In this document: in pieces, positions 26,101 through 36,570 of the stretch | Layout of the letters: each line of letters begins with the position of its first letter | How positions within the stretch are numbered: position 1 is the first letter of the stretch | Assembly: GCF_901709675.1 (NCBI RefSeq) | Contig: NC_051093.1 | Location: 3,245,053-3,309,052, forward strand | Direction: 5' to 3' | Origin: Syngnathus acus | Taxonomy: Eukaryota; Chordata; Actinopteri; Syngnathiformes; Syngnathidae | Length of the DNA stretch: 64,000 nucleotides | The notes under the pieces: generated by a model | Databases searched by the model: none | What the model was told of the DNA's origin: nothing | Seen by the model: only the letters and a program-made list of their open reading frames with translations | Program-made: the position numbers and the translations under genes

Positions 26101-26537
26101 TCAATAGGGGGAAAATAGAAAATAAAATTACTTTATGCAAACAAGTAGAAAGTTGAATTACTGCCTGTCCTCTATCGATCCAGGTTTTGGGAAAAAAAAT
26201 GTTCGGGATGAACATTTAAGATCTTTCGGACAAATGGAAGCAAATATCTCTTGATGTTTTGAAGGTCATTTGACACACTTTGCAATCCCTCATTGGTTAA
26301 TGAAACCTTGTATCCGTCCATCCATCCATCCATCCATCCATCCATCCATCCATCCATCCATCCATCCATCCATCCATCCGTTTGTCCATCCATCCATTCG
26401 TCCATCCATCATGTTCTCCCAGGGTGCAACAGGAGCAGCTGGCAGCTATCTTCATGCTCCTGAGGGAGAACGCAGAAGCTCTGGGTGAGGTGACGGAGGG
26501 CGACATGGAGGAGCAGCTCAAACTCTACTCGCTGTGA
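23161..26537 (+). CDS. mxra7: Matrix-remodelling-associated protein 7, expanded acidic/proline repeat
   Basis: MXRA7 is a poorly understood membrane-associated protein linked to matrix remodelling. Four exons: 23161-23364, 24298-25189, 25502-25601, 26423-26537, giving 436 residues, about twice the human 204. Residues 17-33 form the N-terminal membrane helix ([15 protein letters not shown]) followed by RRCK. The conserved C-terminus is clear: [17 protein letters not shown] joined to [20 protein letters not shown] and ending EEQLKLYSL. Exon 2 is almost wholly E-P-x-P repeats, including a 60-bp minisatellite. The length excess lies in this exon. Human MXRA7 also has a proline/glutamate-rich middle, so the composition is ancestral and the expansion is lineage-specific. 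AATAAA lies at 26705. Confidence 0.9.
24601..24900 (+). repeat. In-frame 60-bp coding minisatellite in mxra7
   Basis: A 60-base unit encoding about [20 protein letters not shown] is repeated. Units at 24661-24720, 24721-24780 and 24781-24840 differ at a few positions, with decayed units on both sides. The period is a multiple of three, so copy changes keep frame. Confidence 0.9.
26317..26412. repeat. (CATC)n microsatellite in the last mxra7 intron
   Basis: About 20 CATC units, broken by 'cgtttgt' and 'attcgt', ending only ten bases before the acceptor of the last mxra7 exon at 26423. It may vary in length between individuals and affect splicing of that exon. Confidence 0.9.
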
Positions 26538-27251
26538 CCACGTCGTAAAAAGTCATCGCAGGCAGTTGGAAGCCACGTGACCCCCCCCACCCCCACACTC
26601 AAAAAAATGAAATTAGCCACAGTTGGTTCAGGATTTCACAATAGGGACGCAGCGGAAAGTTTTTGACGCAGGGGCCAAGAAGCCAAATAGTTTTTTTCTT
26701 CTTTAATAAAATCTCCAACCAAAAGTTGGACTTAATTTTCTCGGGTTAGTTTTGTCATGTGATCGTTAACATTAAAGTGCAACTGCAAAACATTTGTGAA
26801 GAGGCGAAATATTTTCTCCCCACATCTGTTCTAAGACTGCTTCCCACACAGATGTGCGTATCTTTTCGGATTTTTGCCGGCCTTGAGGGATCAGCCTGTT
26901 GCGCAAGACTGTGTTGCAATGCGCCAAGATATCCACAAAAGGATTCATTGGTTAAACAGCAAAGCTCTTCTTTCTGCCAGATGTTTTGGAACAATACACA
27001 ACATACTTCCGGGAAAATTGGCTCCAAAGCAGGAATTCTGCTTGTGAAAAAAGGGGCCTCTATGAGGTCCATGAAGGGACGCACTATACAAAAGTTCTAT
27101 CAAAAGATTCTCATAGAGGATTCGAGACATCGCCGTGGCAACAGAACACTTGGCAGGGGTCAACTCGAAAGTACAGAAAGGGACTGAAGAGCTGAGTGGA
27201 GAAGCAGACCATATTGAAGAGTATCATCAGAGCACAGTGTGAGCTGCAGCC

Positions 27252-27349
27252 ATGAGAAGAAAAACATTTTGGGACATTTGGGGGAATTCAAAGGAGGAAG
27301 AAGAAGTTGTGAGGCGAGCTGCTCAACTGAAGCCATTCACTTCGGAACT
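27252..27349 (+). CDS. Possible upstream coding exon of the sodium channel gene (N-terminal extension)
   Basis: A 98-base open exon starts ATGAGAAGAAAAACATTTTG (MRRKTFWDIWGNSKEEEEVV) and ends GAACT followed by gtgagt. The next acceptor (CACACAG before 29211) would join it in frame: CT+G, then AAA ATG. The joined frame adds exactly 50 residues before the conserved channel start [10 protein letters not shown]. Upstream sequence has no obvious TATA box. The phase match could be chance (one in three). If the exon is non-coding, it is still the best candidate for the 5' UTR exon implied by the acceptor at 29210. Confidence 0.45.
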
Positions 27350-27489
27350 GTGAGTTGGATGCAGTAAACAACCGTGCACAGATTTTAACCTTGTATGCAT
27401 TTTTTTCAAGTACTGTTTTCCGCTTTAGCAAAGTTAAGTCGGAGCTGGTCTTGTACACAAAATATTTTGAAACAGTTGCACATTGTTAG

Positions 27490-28631
27490 CTACAGTTTTT
27501 TTCCGTGTATAATACGCAAAATTTAACTAATTTATTGTCCTAAAATCTGGGGTGCGCATTATACATGGGTACAAATGTTTTTACATATTTATTTTTTTTA
27601 AATTTTTATTTTTTTATTTTTTTTAAGAAAATCATGGTACAACAAAACCAACAACAGGACTGACCGACAAAGAGGTGGAACAAAAAGACAGGGTGACATT
27701 ACCAAAGACAGGAACAGAAACCAAACAGACATCATGACAGTAACACGGCCGTCATGACTACATTTTACCGCGGCACCATTGAGAGCGTCCTCTCCAGCTG
27801 TATTGCTGTCTGGGGTGGCAGCTGCACTGACCACGACTTGAAGGCCCTGCAGCGCATAGTGAAAACGGCTAGTAAGACTATTGGTGCTTCTCTCCCCTCC
27901 TTGAAGGACATTTACACCTCCCATCTCACCCGCAAGGCGACCAAGATTGTGAGTGATGTGAGTCACCCAGCTCACTCTTTGTTTGATCTTCTGCCCTCTG
28001 GGAGGCGGTACAGGAGCCTGCGCCCGACGGTGAGCGAGGGGCAGACAGGACTTAAATACAAAACACGTTACAAGAACAATAGTGTGTTTGTACTGTGCTC
28101 TGGTCATTTCGTCAAAGAAGGGATAATAGTCCTCTTCTCTTCTTGACTGACAATGAATGTGATAGTTTAATACATACAATCAGCAAATAACAAAATGCGT
28201 ATTACAGGTAATATTTTATTTCACAACACTTTGCCTTGTTCCTTTCGTCTCTGCTGTTCACTTCAAACACGCTCCATACGAACGCAATGCTCTCGTATCA
28301 GACGCTTGCTCGATCACCTGCTCGTTTGCTGTCACAATGTACCCTACACAAATCCGAAACATTTGTTGCGGCTCCGAGTCACGACGAGGGGCAAGTTTTG
28401 GTTTCCAAGGGTGTTTTTATTCCTCTTCAACGTCTCTCCCATACAGAGCCGCCTTTTTCACATGTCCGCACGTCACTTTCCTCTCTTTTCATCTGATCGC
28501 GGTGGTGCCTTTACGGGCAGTCGGAGAAATCAACGCCAACAAAAAAAAATACATCCAGCCTAGTTAAGACCATACCAAAGACTATAAAAATGGGACCCAT
28601 TGCCTCCCTGCGTGTGTGACGATCATTGGGA

Positions 28632-28665
<34 letters not shown>

Positions 28666-28766
28666 ATTGTATTATACATGGGTACAGGCTTTTTTCCAGC
28701 ATCAACATGCCATTTTTAGGGTGCGTATTATACATGGGGGCGCATTATACACGGAAAAAAACGGTA
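27490..28766. mobile_element. DNA transposon with TTTTTTTCCGTGTATAATRCGC ends, carrying a LINE fragment
   Basis: The left end at about 27496 reads tttttttccgtgtataatac and the right end (to about 28764) reads the inverted form, gcgcattatacacggaaaaaaa. Inside both ends lie copies of 'gcrcattatacatggg'. This is a known style of vertebrate inverted-repeat DNA transposon. I do not assign a superfamily. The middle contains an L2/Rex-like reverse transcriptase tail and a poly-A run at 28634-28663. It lies in the first intron of the sodium channel gene if the upstream exon is real. Confidence 0.65.
27750..28035 (+). pseudogene. LINE reverse-transcriptase C-terminal fragment
   Basis: The frame reads FYRGTIESVLSSCIAVWGGS, then ALQRIVKTASKTIGASLPSL, and later SHPAHSLFDLLPSGRRYRSL. 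This is the well-known tail of fish LINE open reading frames of the Rex/L2 type (FYxxxIESILTxCIxxWyG...HPxHxLFxLLPSGRRYR). There is no RT catalytic core upstream. The match ends abruptly near 28035. It is a dead fragment. Confidence 0.8.
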
Positions 28767-29262
28767 ACTGCATTCCCCCCAAGCTACAAATCTCAAGTTC
28801 AACCTTCGGGTTATGAGATCAGGGGTGTCAAATCCGGTTCCAAAAAGTAGCGACTAATCACACACAGGTAAACAAGAGAGCTAGCTCACCTACCTGCTGG
28901 TTGTTTACAAGCAGCTGTGGCTAAAGCCAAAACATGGTAAGGATTTTCTCCCTTTTGGACCTGGATTTGGCACCATGGGTGGAGATTGCATGTTTGTCCT
29001 TTGCTGGGTGGGTTTCCCCTGCAACGTGGTAATTTCATTAAATACTCAGTTATTCCTCAGTGTAAAAGTTTTTGCAATTTTAGTCAGTGTTTTCTCTTAG
29101 AAGTTGGAATTGAAAACCATCACAAACAAGTAAAATATCCATTTATGAATAAAATACAACCCAATTGTTTTTTTACGCTTTTTGTGCACACACCTTTTAC
29201 TTCCACACAGGAAAATGTTGCTGGGTAACGGTGCTTTGCGGGCACAGTTGGAGAATAGCAAG

Positions 29263-32200
29263 ATGGTGTCTCTGCTGCCCCCTGTCGGTACGAGTGTCTT
29301 CAGGCACTTTACACCTGGCTCACTGAAGGAGATCCAACGATGCCGTGAAGTCCAAGAAAAGGAACGACAGAAAAGAGAAGACAAGAATATCTCGGTAGAG
29401 TTGGCAGTTTTCCTTCAAGAAACTTGACTGAGCACTCTCAAGTCATCTTCTGCAATTGAAATGAATGGAAATGCCACTAATCCGTTTGAGCCGCCGCCCA
29501 AAAATTCGAATTCTCTTATTGGCAGGTGACAGTAGCACAGGAGAATCCAGCAGGTGGCTTGGAGAGTGGCAAGCCCCTTCCTTTCATCTTTGGGGACCCA
29601 TCCCCTGAATTTGTCAACACCCCTCTGGAGGATCTGGATCCCTTCTACCAATCACAGAAGGTCTCTGAACGCTGTCGCTTTGGTGAACTTCATCTCTCTG
29701 CAGATATTCTTATATTATTTAGTATCTATTCTGGCGTTGTCTCTACAGGTCTTCATCGTTCTGGATGGACAAAAGGTCATCCACAGATTTAATGCAGATC
29801 CTGCTTGTTACATGCTGACTGCTTACAACCATGTGAGGACCTCTGCCATTAAGATCCTCCTTCACTCATATCCTTTAAGCCACTGGTGTTAAATCGTATC
29901 TAGAAAGCACGACGACACAAACAACTCCTTATTCTTTACAATTCTAAACACTGCTTTTTACTTGGGTTAGCTATCGATTATAAATTTGAGTTTTAAAATG
30001 ACAGTCAAAGGATGGTCCATCCTTGCGACGCAATACCGCCCCCTGGCGGTATTGGCTTATCTATACACAGAGCTGTCCGTCTGTCTTATCATTGTGTGGG
30101 TTTGTTTCTTAATCACTTTCACCTTTTTCCGAGCTTTTATCCTGCTAACCATTTTGACCAATTGCGTGTTCATGACCGTACAAGAGCCTCTAGAGTGGAC
30201 CAGGATTGTCAAGTGAGTTACTGACTTGTCAACACCTTGCGAGTGTGGGCAATTACGCCATTAAAGGCCTTTGTGTGGTTGAGCAGGTTCGCTATTATCG
30301 CCATCTACGCAATTGAGGTGCTCGTCAAAGTTGCAGCTCGAGGTTTCTGCGTCGGTCGGTTTACCTTCCTCAGGGATCCGTGGAACTGGCTGGACTTGGT
30401 GATCATCAGCACGGCGTAATGCGCAATCACACTTGCCAGGAGGATGATGATGATGATGAAGATGAAGAAAAAGGTGCTCTCTTTTCAGATATCTGGCGGA
30501 AATTGTCAATTTGGGCGGCCTTTCTAGATTCCTACAAGTCCTCCCAGCACTCAAGCTCATCCCAGCCATACCCAGTGCGTGCGCATGCGTGTTAGCCTCA
30601 TCCCTTGCCAGCCTCATTTTTTATATTTTTTTATTTCACCTCATCAGGTGTGAAGAAAACACTCGGAGCGCTCACGCGAGTGGTGAGGAAGATGAATCAC
30701 GTGATCGCCCTGAGCCTGGGGTGCCTGATAGTCCTCGCTGCGCTCGAGCTGCATAACTTTATGAGCTACTTATTGAACAAGTGTGTGTTGATACAATCAA
30801 GCAACGACTCGTATGTAGACCACATCAACGACGGTGGTAAGAAACGTAACATTGTTTTTTCTTTTTTTCTTCCTCCATCACGTCTGCTTGAAAATATCCC
30901 CTGTCTGCATTGTCTGACAGCAAATTATTATTACCTGCCTGGACACACTGAAGCTCAGCTGTGTGGAAACCGATCCTCTGCCGGGTACGTGAATGGCGAA
31001 CACGATGCGCTCGCCGTTCAACTCTGACTGAACCATGGTGACGAGTCCCCACTTTGGATTGTTTAGGACCTGCCCGGACGGTTTTATGTGTCTGAATGTG
31101 GGAACAAACCCAAATTACGGCTACACAAACTTTGATTCCTTTGGCTGGGCTTTCCTGGCTCTACTCAGATTGATGACTCAGGACTTCTGGGAGGACCTTT
31201 TCCGACTGGTCAGTGAAAGTCCGTTTCCGGATCACGTCAGCATGTGACCTTTGGTTTATCTCTGCAGATATTGCACTCAGGTGGCAAAATCTACACCATC
31301 AACTTCTTGGCGGACATTTTGCTGGCCTCTTTTTCTCTCGGGAGTCTGATTGTGGCAGTGATCGCCGTGGCGTTTGTGGAGCAGAAGCAGGCGGAGACGA
31401 CCGAGGCCGAGCAGAGGAGCAAAGACTATGCTGAAATTGTGGAGACGCTGAAGAAGGAAGAGAAGGTCAGATGAGGGGGAACTTAGTAAGTCATGCTCCA
31501 GATCTAATTCAGCTGACGTGTGTGTGTGCAGGTGGACGGCAGCGGTGGCCTCGACGAGAAGCCGAGTTCAGGTGTCGACACACCCAAAACACCACCTGTG
31601 GCGATTTTTGGCTTTTTCTCCAATTTCGCTGTGCTTTCAGAACGTAAGGACGAGCAACGGCCATGTTCGCCGTGCTGCTCGGCGTTCACCGCCATCTTCA
31701 TCAAGTGGACCTGTTGCGACGGCTGCCGGCCTAAGCAGCTGCTCCACCGCGTCGTCTCCGATCCCTTCTTCGATCTCTTCGTCGTCATGTGCCTCCTGCT
31801 CAACATCACCTTCATGGCCATGGAGCATTTCCCCATGACGTATCAGTTTGCGGATATGCTCTTTATCTCGGTGCCGGTCAGTCCGGAGTCTTTTTTTGTA
31901 GTCGTCGTCATAAAGTTCCAAATGAACTTACTTACGGACCTTCTCAGGTCTTCGCGGTGATTTTTGCAGTGGAGGTGGGCCTAAGATTTCTGGCCACGGG
32001 TCCCTACTTCTTCTTCCAGGTTCCAATTTGGCTCTTCACTTTACCGTGACAGCAAATAGCCCGTTTGGTTTACAAGAGTTCTGATTCCAGGTTGGATGGA
32101 ACATCTTTGACTTGGTCATTGCTGTCATCACGTTGCTGGAGTTGCACTTGGTGTTCATTTCTGAACTGAGCTTTACAAGATTGGTGAGTTCCGTCACTTG

Positions 32201-34678
32201 ACTCATCCCGTCTTTCCCTCGCGATCAATAAAGCGTCTCGCTCGATTGGCTTCCCAGTTCTGTGTGATGAGAGTGTTTAGGTTGGCCAGGTGGTGGCCCA
32301 ACTTCAACGCGTTGCTCAAGCTCATCAGAAGCTCCTTGGGCGTTCTGAGGCGCTTCACTCTTCTTCTGCTCATCATCATCTTCATCTTTGCGGCCATGGG
32401 ATTTCGAATCTTTGGAAGGAACTACGAAGAAAATGTGTGTCGCATCTCAGAAGACTGCTCACTTCCTCGCTACCACATGGCGGATTTCATCCACGCCTTC
32501 CTCCTCACCTTCCGAGTTCTTTGCGGAGAGTGGATTGAGACAATGTGGGATTGCATGCAGGTCGCAGGGGAGCCTGCATGTCTTATCTTCTACGCGACTA
32601 TGGTGGTGGTCACAAAGCTGGCGGTGAGTCACCAAAGAGCACACACAATTTTCCAGATCTTCTTCGACTATCTTGACCAATCCAAGGATTGTTTAATGTC
32701 TTGGCCATCTTGCAGCTTTTGAATCTGTTCTTGGCCTTGTTGATCAAATCACCCAACGGTGATCATCAGACAGCTTCAGAGGTAGAAGCACAAAAGAATC
32801 TGCAGGAGGCCCTCAACCGGATCCGCCGGGCCGTGATGGGCGTAAAGTCCCAGGTCCTGGGGCATCCGAGCAAGAAGACGGGATGGAAGGCCAATCTGAA
32901 TCCTCCTGGTAGGAACCAATTTCTTGTTTGCTTTCTCTGTTGCGGGCCATCATGCAGAATCTCACTGTCAGGTCTTAAGAGCGATGAGCCGGACCAGAAG
33001 GAGTTCTTGGCACTTACTTTCGTAAACACCGAAGAGCCCGAATCTGAAGTCAAGACCTGTGATGAAGCCTTCAAAAGTGCATCTGCAAATGGAGATGCTG
33101 ATGAAGAAAATAATGTAAGTTCACTGATGTGTCTTCATCATGAGATCGCAACAGGTGCTCAGAAGAAATTTCTTCTTTGCTAGCACGGCGACTCGGCAGC
33201 GGGATTGCGCAAACCCGACGACCGAGACACACCTGCCCAGTGCTTCTGTGACCGTATGAACAAACACACGCACACACACACATGCAGGTTTACATATCAA
33301 AACAGGAACCGATCACCGCCTGTGTGTGTCTTTCAGAGTGTTACCGTTGCTGTCCAGTCCTCAACATGGACTCGTGTCCGGCAGGACTCAAAACCTGGTC
33401 CAACTGGAGGAGAATGTGCGTCTCAGTGGTTGATCACAAATATTTTGAGGCTTTTGTGACCTTTGTAATCTTCCTGAGCAGCTGCGCTCTGGTAAATGTC
33501 GATTTCGCGTTACACCCCAAAAAGTCATTCTCGCGTCATTGAAATATTGACGGTGACAAACGCGTCTGGAGCGCAGGCCGTTGAGGACATCTATCTGGAG
33601 AAGCGAGTGGTGCTCAGGAGCGTTTTGGAATACGCCGACTACGTGTTCACATGCATCTTTGTGCTGGAGATGCTTCTCAAGTGGTTCGCAGGTGGATTCA
33701 AAAAGTACTTCACCGACGCCTGGTGCTGGCTCGACTTCCTCGTTGTGCTCGTAAGCGCGCGCGTTCGTGATGTCAAGCTAGCAAAGCGATGGAGAAATCG
33801 TCAAGCGAATTTTTCTCGTCGTCCGCCAGATATCTCTACTCTCCACATTTGCTACCCTTCTGGGCATTCCTCAGCTGAAAGCCTTCACGTCTCTGAGAAC
33901 TCTGAGACCCCTCAGGCTTTTGTCTCGCTTCGGTGGCACAAAGGTGAGTGGACGCCAGGACAGAACTTGGTCAAAATGTCTACAAGTTCTTCTCTGGTCC
34001 TCAGGTGGTGGCGACAACACTCTTCGGAGTCTTCCCGGCCATCTTGGACGTGTTGCTGGCTTGTCTGACCCTCTGGTTGATCTTCAGCATAATGGGAGTG
34101 AATTTGTTCGCCGGGAGATTTTATTCCTGCGTCAACAGCACTTGGATAATGCAAGACGTCAACAACAAGACGGAGTGTTTCATGCTGATGGAATCTAACT
34201 ACTCTGAAGTCCGCTGGCACAATCCCCAAGTCAATTTTGACAACGTGGGGATGGGCTTCCTCTCGCTTCTGCACGTGGTCAGTCCGACGTCTGCTAGATC
34301 TGCTCATCATCTCAACGACTATCCTTATGATTGATTGATTGATTGATTGATTGATCGATTGCTTTTGTCAGGCAACTGTTAAAGGCTGGTTGGACTTAAT
34401 GGCATCAGCAATGGACTCCAAAGAAGTAAGTCGACGTCTGCTGATAACATTTAAAACTCGAGTAACTAGCAGGTAGCTTGAATACATTGCTCACTGTGTG
34501 TGTGTGTATGTGTGTGTTTGCGTGTGAGTGTACAGGTTGAGTCACAGCCGGAGTATGAGGCCAACATGTTTACATCCCTCTACTTCGTCTTTTTCATCAT
34601 TTTGGGCTCCTTCTTCACGTTCAACTTCCTCATCAGCACTATCATTGAGCACCTCAAGTGGCAGAAGGCCAAGATAGG

Positions 34679-34730
<52 letters not shown>

Positions 34731-36570
34731 CACACACTTGCCTTGTTGTTCTTTTTGTGTTCTTGCTCTCGTTTAAGTTGATTTTTAATTTAAAAAATTT
34801 TTTTTTTACTTGGGAGCAACGGGAATTTTCATGACACAGGACCAGATGACACTGTACGATTCCCTGAAGGCGTTCAGCCAGAAGAAAACCCAGAGGTCTG
34901 TTCCCCGGCCACAAGTGAGTCCAACTCCTCTTCTACCTAGACAAACACAGCCTGATACATAGTTTTAGTCAGATGCATTTTTCTGCCGTGTCCATCTTCA
35001 GAACAAGATTCAGGGGTTGCTCTTTGACCTCGTGACCAAAGACTTCTTCGATATCGCGTTCACGGTGGTCGCTTGTATCCAAGTGCTGGTCTTGATGGTG
35101 GGAACGCGGGACGAAAGCATGGAAAAGATCAAGATTATCTTCTGGATCGACTTTGCTATCATCGTCATCTTCACAGCCGAGTGCGTGCTGAAGCTCATTG
35201 CGCTCCGACGGCACTACTTTGCGTTTGGATGGAACATCTTTGACTTTGTGCTGGTTGTTCTTTTCATTTTGGGTAAGTCAATGACACAAAAATAACACGG
35301 GGGTGTTGGAAAAAATCCTGAAAAAATCGGAAAATACCCAAAAGTTAATTATCTGGCCATTGCACCTGGGGGATCCAAGCGTAATTTTTAACTCCGCCAG
35401 TGAAGTCATTAGAGTCACTGTTACTTTCTTTATCCTCCAGGATTGTTCTTGGAAGATGTGCTGAACAAATACTTTATCCTGACACATCCATTCTTCAGCG
35501 TGATTCGATTGGCCCGCACCTTCCGGGTTCTTCATCTCTTCCGTTTTGCAAAGGGAGTCCGAAGGCTGCTCTATGTTTTGATGAGGTCACTTCCTGCCCT
35601 CTTCAACATCGGGCTCTTCCTCTTCCTCATCATGTTCACCTTCTGCGTCTTTGGCATGCAACACTTTGCTTATGTGAAGAAAAGAGCTCTGATGGACGAC
35701 GTGTTTAACTTTGAGACATTCGGGAACGCGTTCATCTGTATGTTTACCATGACGACGTTGGCCGGGTGGGACGGATTGCTCCTGCCCATCATAAGCGAGC
35801 CGCCGGACTGCGATCCGTACTTGGGAAACTGCGGTCGACCGGTGGTGGGCATCCTCTTCCTCACATCCTATGTGATCATGTCTTTCCTGGTGGTGGTCAA
35901 CATGTACATCGTCGTCATTTTGGAAAAATTCAATATGGCCGCCGAGGAGAGCATTGACGAGCTCTGCGAGATGTTTTATGACACGTGGGAGAGGTTTGAC
36001 CCACACGCCTCAGGCTTGATTCACTCCAGGTGAGTTCCAGCTGCCCAAATTGGGTCCACGTGAACTAAAGTTTCACTTTAAGAAACAAATAAGAAGATAG
36101 CAACACATTGTTGAGATGAAGCTCTCTGTGAGCGCTGACGCTAGCTGATGATCTTGCACTGCCTTTTAGCCAGCTGTCAGATTTCTGTGACAGTCTGAAA
36201 GAGCCGCTGAGAATCGCCAAACCCAACGGAATCAAAGTGAGCAACATGGATTTGCCTCTGGTTCCTGAAGACAAGATCCACTATTTGGACCTCCTGCTGG
36301 CCCTCACTGCTCAGGTCATGTGATCTCATTTGTTGGTGCTTTTCAAGTTGCATTGCTGAGAATTCCATTTGTGTGTGTGTGTAGGTGCAGGGAATGTCAG
36401 GAGAGAGGGATAAGCTAAAAGCTAGCATGGAGGAGAAGTTCAAGGCCCGCCATCAAGCCATTAACAAGCGGGAAGATGACGCCGCAATCGTCATCCAGAG
36501 AGCGTACAGGAAACACGCGGCGCAGTCGCCAGTCCAAACGGGAGCCCAAAATGGAGACGTAGAAGCGTGA
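29263..36570 (+). CDS. scn4aa: Voltage-gated sodium channel alpha subunit, SCN4A type, divergent
   Basis: Four-domain sodium channel of muscle type. 28 exons give 1,588 residues from ATG 29263 ([20 protein letters not shown], the family start); exon starts include 29526, 29749, 30123, 30489, 31067, 31268, 32258, 33577, 34005, 34817, 35002, 35441 and 36385. The frame is intact. Selectivity residues D-E-K-A are present in [28 protein letters not shown] and [10 protein letters not shown]. The inactivation motif IFMT is in a small exon at 34817. The C-terminus keeps an IQ motif ([15 protein letters not shown]). It is unusual in lost S4 charges in all domains, altered S6 helices, short cytoplasmic linkers and a total length below the usual 1,750-1,850. 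Linkage to gh1 supports SCN4A. The 'aa' copy is my inference from linkage and divergence. Confidence 0.88.
29868..30122 (+). other. AT-AC U12-type intron of the sodium channel gene
   Basis: The intron begins ATATCCTTT, the exact U12 AT-AC donor, and ends TTTCAC. TTTCTTAATCAC at 30105-30116 fits the U12 branch site (TTCCTTAAY). Splicing TC to C gives [23 protein letters not shown], as in other sodium channels. No GT-AG alternative restores this. Sodium channel genes are known to keep an AT-AC intron at this site. Confidence 0.93.
34682..34738. repeat. (CA)n microsatellite in sodium channel intron
   Basis: CA repeats begin three bases after the donor of the exon encoding the end of domain III, immediately before the small IFM exon. 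Its closeness to the donor gttt/ac makes this intron start almost pure CA. Confidence 0.9.

Noticed and set aside
26172-26521. Frames rich in HPSI or WMDG
   Set aside because: Translations of the CATC microsatellite, partly overlapping the true last exon of mxra7 in another frame or strand.
27754-28146. 130-residue open frame as a host gene
   Set aside because: The sequence is the tail of a LINE reverse-transcriptase frame and lies inside a transposon-like block.
34817-34914. Apparent loss of the IFM inactivation motif in the sodium channel
   Set aside because: It appears lost only if the exon is started at the ACAG at 34837-34840. Starting at 34817 restores IFMT in phase, so loss is not supported by the genome sequence alone.
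35587-36006. 139-residue antisense frame over the sodium channel
   Set aside because: It is a shadow of the long domain IV exon.
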